Under the pieces are notes generated by a model. The model searched no databases, had not been told where the DNA came from, and saw only the letters and a program-made list of their open reading frames with translations. A program made the translations under genes and the position numbers. This document shows positions 1-7,867 of a stretch of DNA of 41,140 bases, piece by piece. Position 1 is the stretch's first letter. Each line of letters begins with the position of its first letter. The stretch is from Saccharofermentans sp. (lineage in GTDB: Bacteria; Bacillota; Clostridia; Saccharofermentanales; Saccharofermentanaceae), in NCBI GenBank assembly GCA_024403795.1, contig JAKSRD010000019.1, positions 1 to 41,140 of the forward strand. Direction: 5' to 3'.

Positions 1-10
1 CCTCATATTC

Positions 11-99
11 TTATCCCAAACTCGCAAAATAACGCCGTTTGGGATAAATCAGCCTATTATCCTTATCCCAAACCTGCAAAAAAACGCCGTTTGGGATAA
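11..99. repeat. Two tandem perfect hairpins, conserved A-rich loop
   Basis: Two copies of an 11-bp inverted repeat (TTATCCCAAAC / GTTTGGGATAA) lie at 11-21/37-47 and 63-73/89-99. Each has a 15-nt loop, and the loops end in AAAATAACGCC and AAAAAAACGCC. They sit downstream of the flippase gene, which ends at 204 on the minus strand. They could help end that transcript, but neither arm is followed by a clean T-run. A hairpin at 29952-29986 has a different stem but a related loop, which suggests a dispersed element rather than a simple terminator. Confidence 0.75.
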
Positions 100-117
100 A
101 TAGGACTTGACCGAAAA

Positions 118-157
118 TCACGCAGAACATCACGCAGTAGCGTGAGGTTTAGCGTGA
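118..157. repeat. 40-nt palindromic element, TCACGC/GCGTGA version
   Basis: The unit starts with TCACGC (118-123) and carries the complementary hexamer GCGTGA twice, at 140-145 and 152-157. A second TCACGC is at 130-135. Four further units at 30013-30238 have the same length and spacing but other hexamers. The left arm can pair with either right-hand hexamer, giving two alternative folds. The region from 1 to 203 has no gene that I can support. Confidence 0.7.
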
Positions 158-203
158 GATCTGGCCTGTGATGCGCAAAACACGGGAAGTCTTCGCTTAA
201 GGA

Positions 204-1730
204 TCACTTCTTCCCGAATGAGACGAGACGCTTCAGAAGATCTCTTACGCCTTTGTCCCTCCGAAGTATCAGGAAGAATACCGCATTCGGGACTACGGCG
301 CAAAACAGTACTTTGAGCGCAAAACTTACATAGATGTTCGGAAGTCTTATCAGTTCGCACAACAAATAACTGACCAATGCAACGAGCGCGAAAACCACCA
401 CTTTAACAACATATTGCAGGTAGTATCTGCGTGCCGAACAACCGAAGTATTTATTGAACAGTATCATCGGTTCTCTCCACCAGGAGTAGATCATCCTTGC
501 GATTATCGTCGCGATGAGAACGCCCGGCATGCCCCAGAAGAAGCCCATGATGATCGACAAAACAAGATTGATGACTGCAGTTACCGCGATGATGAACCTG
601 ATCTCGCGGAACATTCCGATGGTCTCACGGAAGGCCCAGATCGACTGCAGACTGTTGCTCGTATAGAAATTAAGGACTATCAGCACAACAGTAGAAAGCG
701 GCACCTCATATTCAGCACCGAAGGAGATGTCGATGAAGCTCTGGAAGAGACAAAGAAAACTTATGGAGCAGAATGAAGTGAGCCAGAAGTTCATATTCTC
801 GATGGTGCCGAATACTTCCAGTCTCTTCTCCGCCGTCGTATCTTTGCTCGCGATGAGATTGCCGAGGCTCGCTTTAACATTCGTGAAGATCACCGTGATG
901 ACAGACGTTACGGCAAAGATCATCATCTGGTAATTAGAGTAATATCCGACAACTACGGTGCCCGCAAAGAGCGAGATAAGAATGCTGTCCGTGTTACTCT
1001 GGACCACGCCGCATATGCGGTAGATAAAGAGGTCACGGACATTGTCTCTGATGGACTTCCGCTCATCGGAAGGAAGCGGTTCCGAAGGCTCCTTAAGATA
1101 CGGATAGTATTTGAAGGCAGCCATATTCTGGACGATATTGCTTATCACGGCTACGAGGGTTGAGGTCGCCAGGTAGATGAAGTAATTCTTGAAGAGGAAC
1201 AGAACAACAGACTGTGCGGCCACCGCGATAAGACGGAAGATGATGATGTAGTTCTGAAGAACATAACTCTTCTGATCAGCCGTAAACAACGTTGTCCTAT
1301 AGTAGAAAAAGTAAGTGACGACCGTATTCAGAAGTATCAGGACATAGTATGCGGTCAGGTGCGGTATCTCCCGGTCGAGCTTAACGATGAGCGGAAGGAC
1401 GGGAATGAGAAGAAGTCCTGCGGCAAATACCGCACATCCGATGACGAGGAAGATCTTCCTGAAGAATGTAACCATCGAAGCGATCTTCTTCGTATCCCCT
1501 TCTGCAAGAGGCTTGTAGAGTGCGTAGGTCATTGCCGTCGGGATGCCGAGATCTGCCACGGACAATATGCTGATAACATTAGTAAACAAACCGTTGATGC
1601 CGAGATATTCCTTGGACAGGACCATGACGAATATGATCCGTCCCGCCCAGACAAGCAAAAGATTCACGGCATACTGCATGAGTCCTGCCGCTATGTTCCT
1701 TCTGCTCTTTAACGTTCTCGATTCACTCAC
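204..1730 (-). CDS. Polysaccharide flippase, Wzx/MOP superfamily
   Basis: A 508-residue protein that is almost entirely membrane segments, the size and pattern of MOP-superfamily lipid-linked oligosaccharide flippases (12-14 helices). The N-terminal stretch with NLLLVWAGRIIF, KEYLGINGLF and DLGIPTAMTYALYKPLA is typical of Gram-positive polysaccharide transporters. The inferred role is to flip undecaprenyl-linked repeat units across the membrane for polymerisation outside. The start is a GTG at 1730, preceded by GGAGACAGGG. The PP-loop gene ends 24 nt upstream, so this is probably the last gene of the minus-strand polysaccharide operon. The substrate cannot be read from the sequence. Confidence 0.9.
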   Translation of the reverse strand: MSESRTLKSRRNIAAGLMQYAVNLLLVWAGRIIFVMVLSKEYLGINGLFTNVISILSVADLGIPTAMTYALYKPLAEGDTKKIASMVTFFRKIFLVIGCAVFAAGLLLIPVLPLIVKLDREIPHLTAYYVLILLNTVVTYFFYYRTTLFTADQKSYVLQNYIIIFRLIAVAAQSVVLFLFKNYFIYLATSTLVAVISNIVQNMAAFKYYPYLKEPSEPLPSDERKSIRDNVRDLFIYRICGVVQSNTDSILISLFAGTVVVGYYSNYQMMIFAVTSVITVIFTNVKASLGNLIASKDTTAEKRLEVFGTIENMNFWLTSFCSISFLCLFQSFIDISFGAEYEVPLSTVVLIVLNFYTSNSLQSIWAFRETIGMFREIRFIIAVTAVINLVLSIIMGFFWGMPGVLIATIIARMIYSWWREPMILFNKYFGCSARRYYLQYVVKVVVFALVALVSYLLCELIRLPNIYVSFALKVLFCAVVPNAVFFLILRRDKGVRDLLKRLVSFGKK

Positions 1731-1754
1731 GATCCCTGTCTCCGCACTCCGTGA

Positions 1755-2972
1755 TCAGTTGAACAGATCATGCAATCTCGAATTCCTGAACCGCTTGTAT
1801 AAAGCCTTGTTGGCATCAGCGATGTCAAGATCAAGGAACCACTGATAGTCCCCGATGTCTTTGATCTTTGCCTTATTCTCATTCATGCGCTTCTGTACAG
1901 GCCGGAAATAATATTCCTCCATCGTGATCTTCCGGGTGAGATCTTTCCTGCATCTTGCGATCGCATCCTTATCCCATGTAAAACCGAACTCATTCGGATC
2001 GGCTCCTTCTGCGATAAGACCGAGTATCGTGTAATAGCATTTCTCACATCTGCAGCAGTTATTTCCGCCGCGCGATTCCCAGCAGACTCTGATGTGAACC
2101 GGACGTCCTGACTCCTTGCATTTATTAACGACAAATTCCGTCTTCTGCTGCCTGTTAAGCTCGAAAGCATCATGAACGACAGAGCAGCCCGCAAAGTGAA
2201 TGTTGTTATCGATCAGGGGATCGCTTCCGCATGTATAATGACCGACCATGTCTGCTGAATAGGTCGATGCAAAATACACCTTATCCCAACCGAAGACATA
2301 AGCCATCGGTGCAGCATGAGTAATGACCGCGATCCCGTTCTGGAATCCGTGCCACCACCTGTCACCCGTCGCAAGAATGTATTGATCGAGTTCAGGTTCG
2401 CTGAATACTTCTCGAAAATCACTCTTTACCATATGCGACATGATCCCGAACTGTTCCGCCGTTTTACCGATGAAAGACCCGGATCTTGACCAGCCTTCCG
2501 GATCGTCATTCTTTACGTCGACACCCCATATCGATATCAGTGAAGGCTTCTCTTCAAGATGACGGAGCAGCGTCGTGTTCGCATCAAGACCGCCGCTGAA
2601 AAAGCAAGCCGCGCCGTTCCTGTCCCGATGCTCTGCAGATATGGTTTTCGATGCCTCAACGGCACCGCCGAGCTTCATCATGGGGAACATTCTCGAGAAC
2701 CCTTCACGTATGGCGTCCACACTGTCGGCAAGATCTTTGTCCAGGCTTTCCGCTTCAATGACGGCATCACATACGAATGCGGCGGGAAGTGCATTTCCGA
2801 CAAAAGGAACCGCAAGGACCGGCACGGGCACTTCGGAGATGTCGATATCATATTCGATGAATGACGTTCTCTGCGAAGTAAAACACTTCTCCCATTCGCC
2901 TGTTACGGTATAGCTGAACAGCAGTCTTGTGCCGTTCTCAACATGAATGTCATCGATCCTCAGCTTATTCAT
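1755..2972 (-). CDS. PP-loop ATPase-like protein of a polysaccharide cluster, unknown function
   Basis: 405 residues from the ATG at 2972, which overlaps the stop of the upstream fusion gene by 8 nt; a GTG codon directly before it is also possible. FFSGGLDANTTLL (SGGLD at about 126-130) resembles the SGGxDS pyrophosphate-binding loop of N-type ATP pyrophosphatases such as asparagine synthase and QueC. A Cys group at about 297-312 (C297, C306, C307, C309, C312, in the order CCRCEKC) looks like a metal site, as in QueC-like enzymes. PP-loop enzymes adenylate a carboxylate or similar group, so an amide or amidine modification of a sugar acid is conceivable. No known family is recognised, so the function is unassigned. 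Confidence 0.75.
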   Translation of the reverse strand: MNKLRIDDIHVENGTRLLFSYTVTGEWEKCFTSQRTSFIEYDIDISEVPVPVLAVPFVGNALPAAFVCDAVIEAESLDKDLADSVDAIREGFSRMFPMMKLGGAVEASKTISAEHRDRNGAACFFSGGLDANTTLLRHLEEKPSLISIWGVDVKNDDPEGWSRSGSFIGKTAEQFGIMSHMVKSDFREVFSEPELDQYILATGDRWWHGFQNGIAVITHAAPMAYVFGWDKVYFASTYSADMVGHYTCGSDPLIDNNIHFAGCSVVHDAFELNRQQKTEFVVNKCKESGRPVHIRVCWESRGGNNCCRCEKCYYTILGLIAEGADPNEFGFTWDKDAIARCRKDLTRKITMEEYYFRPVQKRMNENKAKIKDIGDYQWFLDLDIADANKALYKRFRNSRLHDLFN

Positions 2973-4962
2973 CACCGATACCCTTGCCTGTTAATATCTG
3001 CCTGAGCGGTTCCATGGCTGACACTATCTTATCACGGTCGTAATGCGTATCCGCGTTCATAACCTCAGGAATTGCCTTAAGTGCCTCGTCAACATCATTT
3101 GCCAGCCTGATGTAGCTCATCCCCTTGAACCATTCATAACAACCTTTGATCTTACCGGTACGGCTTAACAACGCTATGCACGGAGTGTTTGTTACGGCCG
3201 CTATGATCATGCCGTGAAGACGGTCCGTGACCACGAGTTCCTTGGAAGAGAACTGCTCGTATTTTTTCTTAAGGATGTCTCTGCGTTCTTCCGAAGCAAT
3301 GAATCTTTCCGTACATGTATCCGTAACCGACACATCGTCAAAGAGCTTCTTGACGGAAGCCATCAGCCGCGCCTCCTCGGCATAATTCAAAGTCTTCTCT
3401 TTATCACGCCGCATGCACATGAGAATGCCTTTCCTTGCGGAACTTACCTCAGGCTCTGCGAGCATTACCATATCAGGAACAAGATACGTTCTTATCTCCG
3501 GCATGTGGTTCTTCATGAATTCCAGACTCTTTTTCTCACGGACAAACAGTGTCAGATCGGGATGCGAAGAATAGCATTTGCGCGATTCTTCAAAGCATCT
3601 TCTGCCCTCATCGGTGTCAAGATCCCAATATACCGTCTGCGGAAATATGACGATCCTGTTCTTCCTGAATTCCTTAATGATCTTTCTGATCTTCCGTTCC
3701 TCCTCGGGCCAGAGCTCACCGAGATTGCCTCCGCCCGTGATGAATACAGTCCGTTCACGCGGCGTGACTTTTGCATATCTGTGCATCAATCTGTCCGGAC
3801 TTGCTTCCGTTACACACAGTCCGTTCGATTCACAGAATCTCACCTCTTCTATGAAGATCGCCTGATCACCCAGGTTGCCGTAATGCGGCGGATTCATAAA
3901 GACCGCATCGCAATTCTTAATATCACGGGCATAAGCATTCAGATTCTTCATACTGTCAAGATAGTGCCCTGCCCTGCGGTAAACTCTTGTAGCTCCGGTG
4001 TAATTTCCGGCGCCGAAGACACACAGGAACAGTGCCTTCATCTTTTGCTTAATGCCTTGAGCATAACGCAGGATCTTTCCTCTCGGAATGTCCTTCCTGC
4101 ACGGAAATATGCCGAATTCATACGTAAAGATCTCGTAGAGATAAGTGTTTACCCAATCAGAGAGCAAGACCTTCAGCTGTTCTTCGGATGACACGTTCTC
4201 AAGATAGAACCCGGGCAGGAAATTCAATATGTGCACCATGTCAGTTGCGTGTCTCTCCTGTGCACCGGGCGATCTCATTATCGAGTCGGCTCTCAGTCTG
4301 TACCGGTAGACCGTCTCGGGGATATACCGGACACTTCCCGCATTCACCATTACCTGCGGTGTCCAGAGTTCATCCTCATGCGTTATTCCCTTCTCGAAAA
4401 GTATCCCCTTACCGATCAGGAAATCTCTCCTGCACGCCCGGAGCCAAGCGGTCATGGAATATTTCCCGTGATCTTTTATCTGCCTTACCATTGCGTCGGT
4501 TCCGGTCATGATCTCACCGTTATCCGGCAGACCGTTGTGCTTAAGGATCAGGTCAAGTAAAAGATCTCCGCCAAAAACATCCTTGTCGACCGACTCTCCG
4601 TTCCAAAGCAGTACATCCGCATCACTTTCTTCGGCAGCCTTTATGACCTCTCTCATTGCACCGGGTATGACCGCATCATCCGAATCCATGAAGAATACAT
4701 ACTTGCCTGTTGCTTTCTCAAGACCGTAATTCCTTGCGTCGGACAGACCGCCGTTAGCCTTGTGAAAACACTCAATGAATCCGTATTCCGACGAGAAATC
4801 ATCGGTGATCTTTCCCGAAGCGTCCGTCGAACCGTCATCAACAAGGATTATCTGCGTGTTCTCAATGCCTTCTGTCTTGATAAGCGACTGAAGGCATCTG
4901 TCGAGATAATTCTCAACGTTATATACCGGGATCACGATCGACAGTGCGGGAATATCTCTCAT
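2965..4962 (-). CDS. GT2 glycosyltransferase fused to polysaccharide pyruvyl transferase
   Basis: 665 residues in two modules. The first (about 1-330) is a GT-A fold family 2 transferase: LSIVIPVYNVENYLDRCL, DDGSTDAS, GLSDARNYGL and the DxD-like DSDDAV. The second (about 345-650) matches the polysaccharide pyruvyl transferase (CsaB/WcaK-like) family: PPHYGNLGDQAIF, ITGGGNLGELW and VTDRLHGMI. The likely role is to add a sugar to a lipid-linked repeat and place a ketal pyruvate on it. I chose the ATG at 4962 because GGAAGG lies 9 nt upstream and the previous gene stops 4 nt before; an in-frame codon at 4980 lies inside that gene. The two activities are often on separate proteins, so the fusion is notable. 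Confidence 0.88.
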   Translation of the reverse strand: MRDIPALSIVIPVYNVENYLDRCLQSLIKTEGIENTQIILVDDGSTDASGKITDDFSSEYGFIECFHKANGGLSDARNYGLEKATGKYVFFMDSDDAVIPGAMREVIKAAEESDADVLLWNGESVDKDVFGGDLLLDLILKHNGLPDNGEIMTGTDAMVRQIKDHGKYSMTAWLRACRRDFLIGKGILFEKGITHEDELWTPQVMVNAGSVRYIPETVYRYRLRADSIMRSPGAQERHATDMVHILNFLPGFYLENVSSEEQLKVLLSDWVNTYLYEIFTYEFGIFPCRKDIPRGKILRYAQGIKQKMKALFLCVFGAGNYTGATRVYRRAGHYLDSMKNLNAYARDIKNCDAVFMNPPHYGNLGDQAIFIEEVRFCESNGLCVTEASPDRLMHRYAKVTPRERTVFITGGGNLGELWPEEERKIRKIIKEFRKNRIVIFPQTVYWDLDTDEGRRCFEESRKCYSSHPDLTLFVREKKSLEFMKNHMPEIRTYLVPDMVMLAEPEVSSARKGILMCMRRDKEKTLNYAEEARLMASVKKLFDDVSVTDTCTERFIASEERRDILKKKYEQFSSKELVVTDRLHGMIIAAVTNTPCIALLSRTGKIKGCYEWFKGMSYIRLANDVDEALKAIPEVMNADTHYDRDKIVSAMEPLRQILTGKGIGDE

Positions 4963-4966
4963 GACA

Positions 4967-5806
4967 TCAGTCCTTCCCATTTCCTTTTTTACAAACGAAC
5001 AAACGGTTGATGTCGTATGCGCCGGGAGCCGTGATGGGAACGATCTCATCCGGATAATCACTGCCTTCTATCGTGCTGACTTCAAAACCAGCATCAGACA
5101 TAAACCTGCCTGCACCGATTCCGAAGAGTCTCACGTGATCACTCTGTCCGTACCTGACGAGGCGCTCTTCTGCGGTGACAACGGAAGGGTCTTCATCCAC
5201 GAGTTCCACATCAGGCGAGATCGGAACAGAACATATCAATATGCCGCCGGGACGAAGGATCCTTCTGACTTCCTTAAGAGCGGTCATGTAATTGTCTACA
5301 TGTTCCAGAACATGGTTGCAGATAACTACATCATATGAATCATCAGGAAGTCCCGTCGCCTGAATATCCAGCCTGAGATCCGTGAATTCATCGAAGAGAT
5401 CTGCCGTTGTATAATTGATCTTTTGAGCGTTAAGCCATCTGACCATGCCGGGCTCCGGTGCGAAATACAGAATATCTTTACCGGCTAATGCATCCCTGTG
5501 TGATAAGCACCACGAAGCAAGGATCCTGTGCCTCGGAAGCGAAGTACAGGAAGGACAGAGGACATCCTGCCTTGCATTCTCATAAAGCTTCCGGTCGTAG
5601 AACTCGTCCTCTGCCAGATAATCACCTGTGACAAAGTTCTTCAGTCTCAGATCGCAGCAGGGACAGTAGTACTTCTTGTTCTCCGGTGCCAAAACCGTAA
5701 GAGTCTTATACTTCACCCTGACCAGCTTACGGTAACAATTGACAGACACCCTCCAAAGACGGCGCGGGAATCTTCTTTTCAGTACAAGTTTTGTCTTTGT
5801 CTTCAT
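4967..5806 (-). CDS. Class I SAM-dependent methyltransferase with Cys-rich N-terminus
   Basis: 279 residues. A basic N-terminus is followed by CPCC (48-51) and CPSC (84-87), a likely zinc-binding pair. A Methyltransf_11-type domain then shows DILYFAPEPGMVRWL, DSYDVVICNHVLEHV and ILRPGGILICSVP. Such enzymes methylate sugars or process polysaccharide precursors in exopolysaccharide clusters; the acceptor is unknown. GGGAG lies just upstream of the start, with rather short spacing. The gene lies 19 nt after the GT2 gene and 4 nt before the fusion gene, which supports one operon. Confidence 0.85.
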   Translation of the reverse strand: MKTKTKLVLKRRFPRRLWRVSVNCYRKLVRVKYKTLTVLAPENKKYYCPCCDLRLKNFVTGDYLAEDEFYDRKLYENARQDVLCPSCTSLPRHRILASWCLSHRDALAGKDILYFAPEPGMVRWLNAQKINYTTADLFDEFTDLRLDIQATGLPDDSYDVVICNHVLEHVDNYMTALKEVRRILRPGGILICSVPISPDVELVDEDPSVVTAEERLVRYGQSDHVRLFGIGAGRFMSDAGFEVSTIEGSDYPDEIVPITAPGAYDINRLFVCKKGNGKD

Positions 5807-5825
5807 AATCTCCCGATCCGTTCAC

Positions 5826-6785
5826 CTAATGAACAACTATGTAAAGGCCTAACGCCAGGACTTTGTTTTTCAGTCCTCTTGAAGTATTTAAGAGTCTTTT
5901 CTTATCTATCTTTTTACCATATCCGTATCTCCAAATGCGATACTTGTAGATCATGCGGAGATATCTTTTCGCGAGGTTCGCTTCGATCAACTCCTGAAGA
6001 GGTTCGCCTTCCAGTGCACCGTCATAGTATTTGAACAACTCCGGATAGACATACATCAGCGCTTCGGAGCTTCTTGAACGGTCATTGTCCTCCGGATTCA
6101 TTATGGAACCGGGGCGGATCCTGTATATATAGATCTTCTCCGGAATATAATGAACGCTCTTTGCGGTTATGAATATCTTCGGAAGCAAGAGTTCATCTTC
6201 ATGAATGAGATCCTTCTCGAAAAACAGCTCATTTGACATGAGGAATTCTCTCCGGTATGCACCAAGCCAGATCGTAGCGACAAAATCTCCCGTGTTTCTG
6301 AGTTGGGTCTCAAGGATACCCTTGCCGGTATACGTCCTCTCGACCTTCTCAAGGCCTGAATGTGCAAAGTAATCCCTGTGCTTCGGTACGAGCAGATTGT
6401 ATGTCTCGTAGGAGAGCTCGCTGTCCCAGAGGAGCATGTCATCAGAAGCAGACTTAGTCAATTCGATCACCTTGGAGAATAATTCCGGAACGACCATATC
6501 ATCAGAATCAAAAAAGAATACATAAGTACCGGAAGCCTCAACGAGACCGGCATTCCTTGCTGCCGAAGGTCCCTCGTTCTCTTTATGGATAACACGGATA
6601 TTGCGATGATCACTTGCATACTTATCGGCTATCTCACCCGTATTATCGGAAGAACCGTCATTGATAATGATTATCTCTGTCTCATCGATCCCTTCTGAAG
6701 CCAGAAGCGAATCCAGACCTTCAGCCAGATATTTCTCCACATTGAAAGCAGGGATTATAACTGATAATGTCGTTCTCTCAGGCAT
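5826..6785 (-). CDS. Family 2 glycosyltransferase
   Basis: 319 residues. The GT-A core shows LSVIIPAFNVEKYL near the N-terminus, then INDGSSDNTGEIADKY, NEGPSAARNAGL and the nucleotide-sugar metal motif FFDSDDMV. The C-terminal third contains FEKDLIHEDELLLPKIF, as in WcaA- or EpsJ-like transferases and in the first half of the fusion protein at 2965-4962, so the two are paralogous. Cytoplasmic, membrane-associated addition of one sugar to the lipid-linked repeat is expected. AGGGGACGG precedes the ATG at good spacing. Donor and acceptor are unknown. Confidence 0.9.
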   Translation of the reverse strand: MPERTTLSVIIPAFNVEKYLAEGLDSLLASEGIDETEIIIINDGSSDNTGEIADKYASDHRNIRVIHKENEGPSAARNAGLVEASGTYVFFFDSDDMVVPELFSKVIELTKSASDDMLLWDSELSYETYNLLVPKHRDYFAHSGLEKVERTYTGKGILETQLRNTGDFVATIWLGAYRREFLMSNELFFEKDLIHEDELLLPKIFITAKSVHYIPEKIYIYRIRPGSIMNPEDNDRSRSSEALMYVYPELFKYYDGALEGEPLQELIEANLAKRYLRMIYKYRIWRYGYGKKIDKKRLLNTSRGLKNKVLALGLYIVVH

Positions 6786-6799
6786 ACAGTCCGTCCCCT

Positions 6800-7291
6800 T
6801 TATTCGAACATCTTATCCACGATCTTGATGAGCTCTTGAGTAAAAGCCTCATTGCATTGAGGTGTCGTATGATTCATGTCTTTTGTGATCTCATCATAAT
6901 GCTCGATGGCATCCCCGAGCTTCTCTATGTCTTCGATAAGAATGATGTTATTGCGAAGTCTCTTCAGTTCACGGCTTATCTCGAGCTGATGATCATCGAC
7001 ATGCTCCTTGAATTCATGTCTTCTCGGAACCACTATGGGTACTTTGCCGTTCCTTAAGACCTCGATATAGCATCCCGGGCCGCCGTGAGTTACCACGATA
7101 CGCGCATCTTTTACGAATTGATCCATCTCACTCTGAAGATAGAACTTCTGCCATTTGCAGTTCCCGGGTTCATACGGGGAATAACCCGTCTGGATCACCA
7201 ATTCCTCATCATGGGTCTCGGCCCATCGGTCCATATATTCGACAAGCCGCGTAAATTGCTGTTCATGTGTTCCTACCGTTACAAGAATCAT
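6800..7291 (-). CDS. Alg13/PssE-like glycosyltransferase catalytic subunit
   Basis: 163 residues from the ATG at 7291. It starts MILVTVGTHEQQFTRL and contains VTHGGPGCYIEVLRNGKVPIVVPR, the UDP-sugar-binding half of a GT-B enzyme (GT28 C-terminal domain). In this family the short protein works as a heterodimer with an Alg14-like membrane partner, which is encoded directly upstream and ends 2 nt before this start. GGGAG within the partner's last codons serves as ribosome binding site. The pair usually adds the second sugar to an undecaprenyl-linked precursor. Confidence 0.88.
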   Translation of the reverse strand: MILVTVGTHEQQFTRLVEYMDRWAETHDEELVIQTGYSPYEPGNCKWQKFYLQSEMDQFVKDARIVVTHGGPGCYIEVLRNGKVPIVVPRRHEFKEHVDDHQLEISRELKRLRNNIILIEDIEKLGDAIEHYDEITKDMNHTTPQCNEAFTQELIKIVDKMFE

Positions 7292-7293
7292 AC

Positions 7294-7758
7294 TCAGAAT
7301 ATACTCCCGATATAGATTGCCTTGGGATAGATCTTCTTCATCCCTTCCCACTGGACGATGAAAACATCGGCGAATCTGTAACAGATCTTTCCCGTAAGCG
7401 AGGGCTTATTGAACCTGTCAAAAGTCTCAATGAATACCAGCTTAATGCCCATCATCTTGCCAAGCACATAGAACGGAACGGCGGGTGCGGCACCCGAAGA
7501 GATTATCATATCCGGCTTCTCCTTGCGAAGGATCTTTATCGCGCGATGATTATTGATGATCAATGCCTTAAGACTTCTGTTCGCGGGATAGTACAATGGG
7601 TAAAATGTCTCTCCCTCAAGGTGGCTTCTGGCATCCTGCTTGTCAAAACAAGCCCAAAATCTGTCCTCGTTCTCCCAGAACGACCTTAACAGATACAAAT
7701 GATCCAAGTGCCCGCCGGACGAGCCGACAAGACCGACTTTCAGTCTTCTACCGCTCAT
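7294..7758 (-). CDS. Alg14/PssD-like membrane subunit of the glycosyltransferase pair
   Basis: 154 residues. KVGLVGSSGGHLDHLYLL near the N-terminus is the typical Alg14/PssD/EpsE start, followed by MIISSGAAPAVPFYVLGKMMGIKLVFIETF. The family anchors and activates the Alg13-like partner, whose gene follows 2 nt later. The ribosome binding site is weak (ACGGG). It is the first gene of the minus-strand run, and divergent from the response regulator gene across a 109-bp gap. Confidence 0.88.
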   Translation of the reverse strand: MSGRRLKVGLVGSSGGHLDHLYLLRSFWENEDRFWACFDKQDARSHLEGETFYPLYYPANRSLKALIINNHRAIKILRKEKPDMIISSGAAPAVPFYVLGKMMGIKLVFIETFDRFNKPSLTGKICYRFADVFIVQWEGMKKIYPKAIYIGSIF

Positions 7759-7867
7759 TTTAAATACCCGTAATTTTTCAACTTATTCCATAAAATAGTA
7801 TACTCCCTAACCGCGATACTTGCACCCACCCTATGTTAAAATAAAGATACATTTCGGAGGGGTTTTG
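7759..7867. promoter_or_regulatory. Divergent promoter region, polysaccharide operon / sensor operon
   Basis: This AT-rich gap separates two divergent operons. On the minus strand, TATACT at 7797-7802 could be a -10 box. On the plus strand, TAAAAT at 7837-7842 is a possible -10, with a poor -35. GGAGG at 7857-7861 is the ribosome binding site of the response regulator and fixes its start at 7868. Promoter positions are tentative. Confidence 0.35.

Noticed and set aside
3214..4191. 325-codon plus-strand frame
   Set aside because: Antisense shadow of the GT2-pyruvyltransferase fusion, whose motifs are unmistakable; the plus frame has no recognisable domain.
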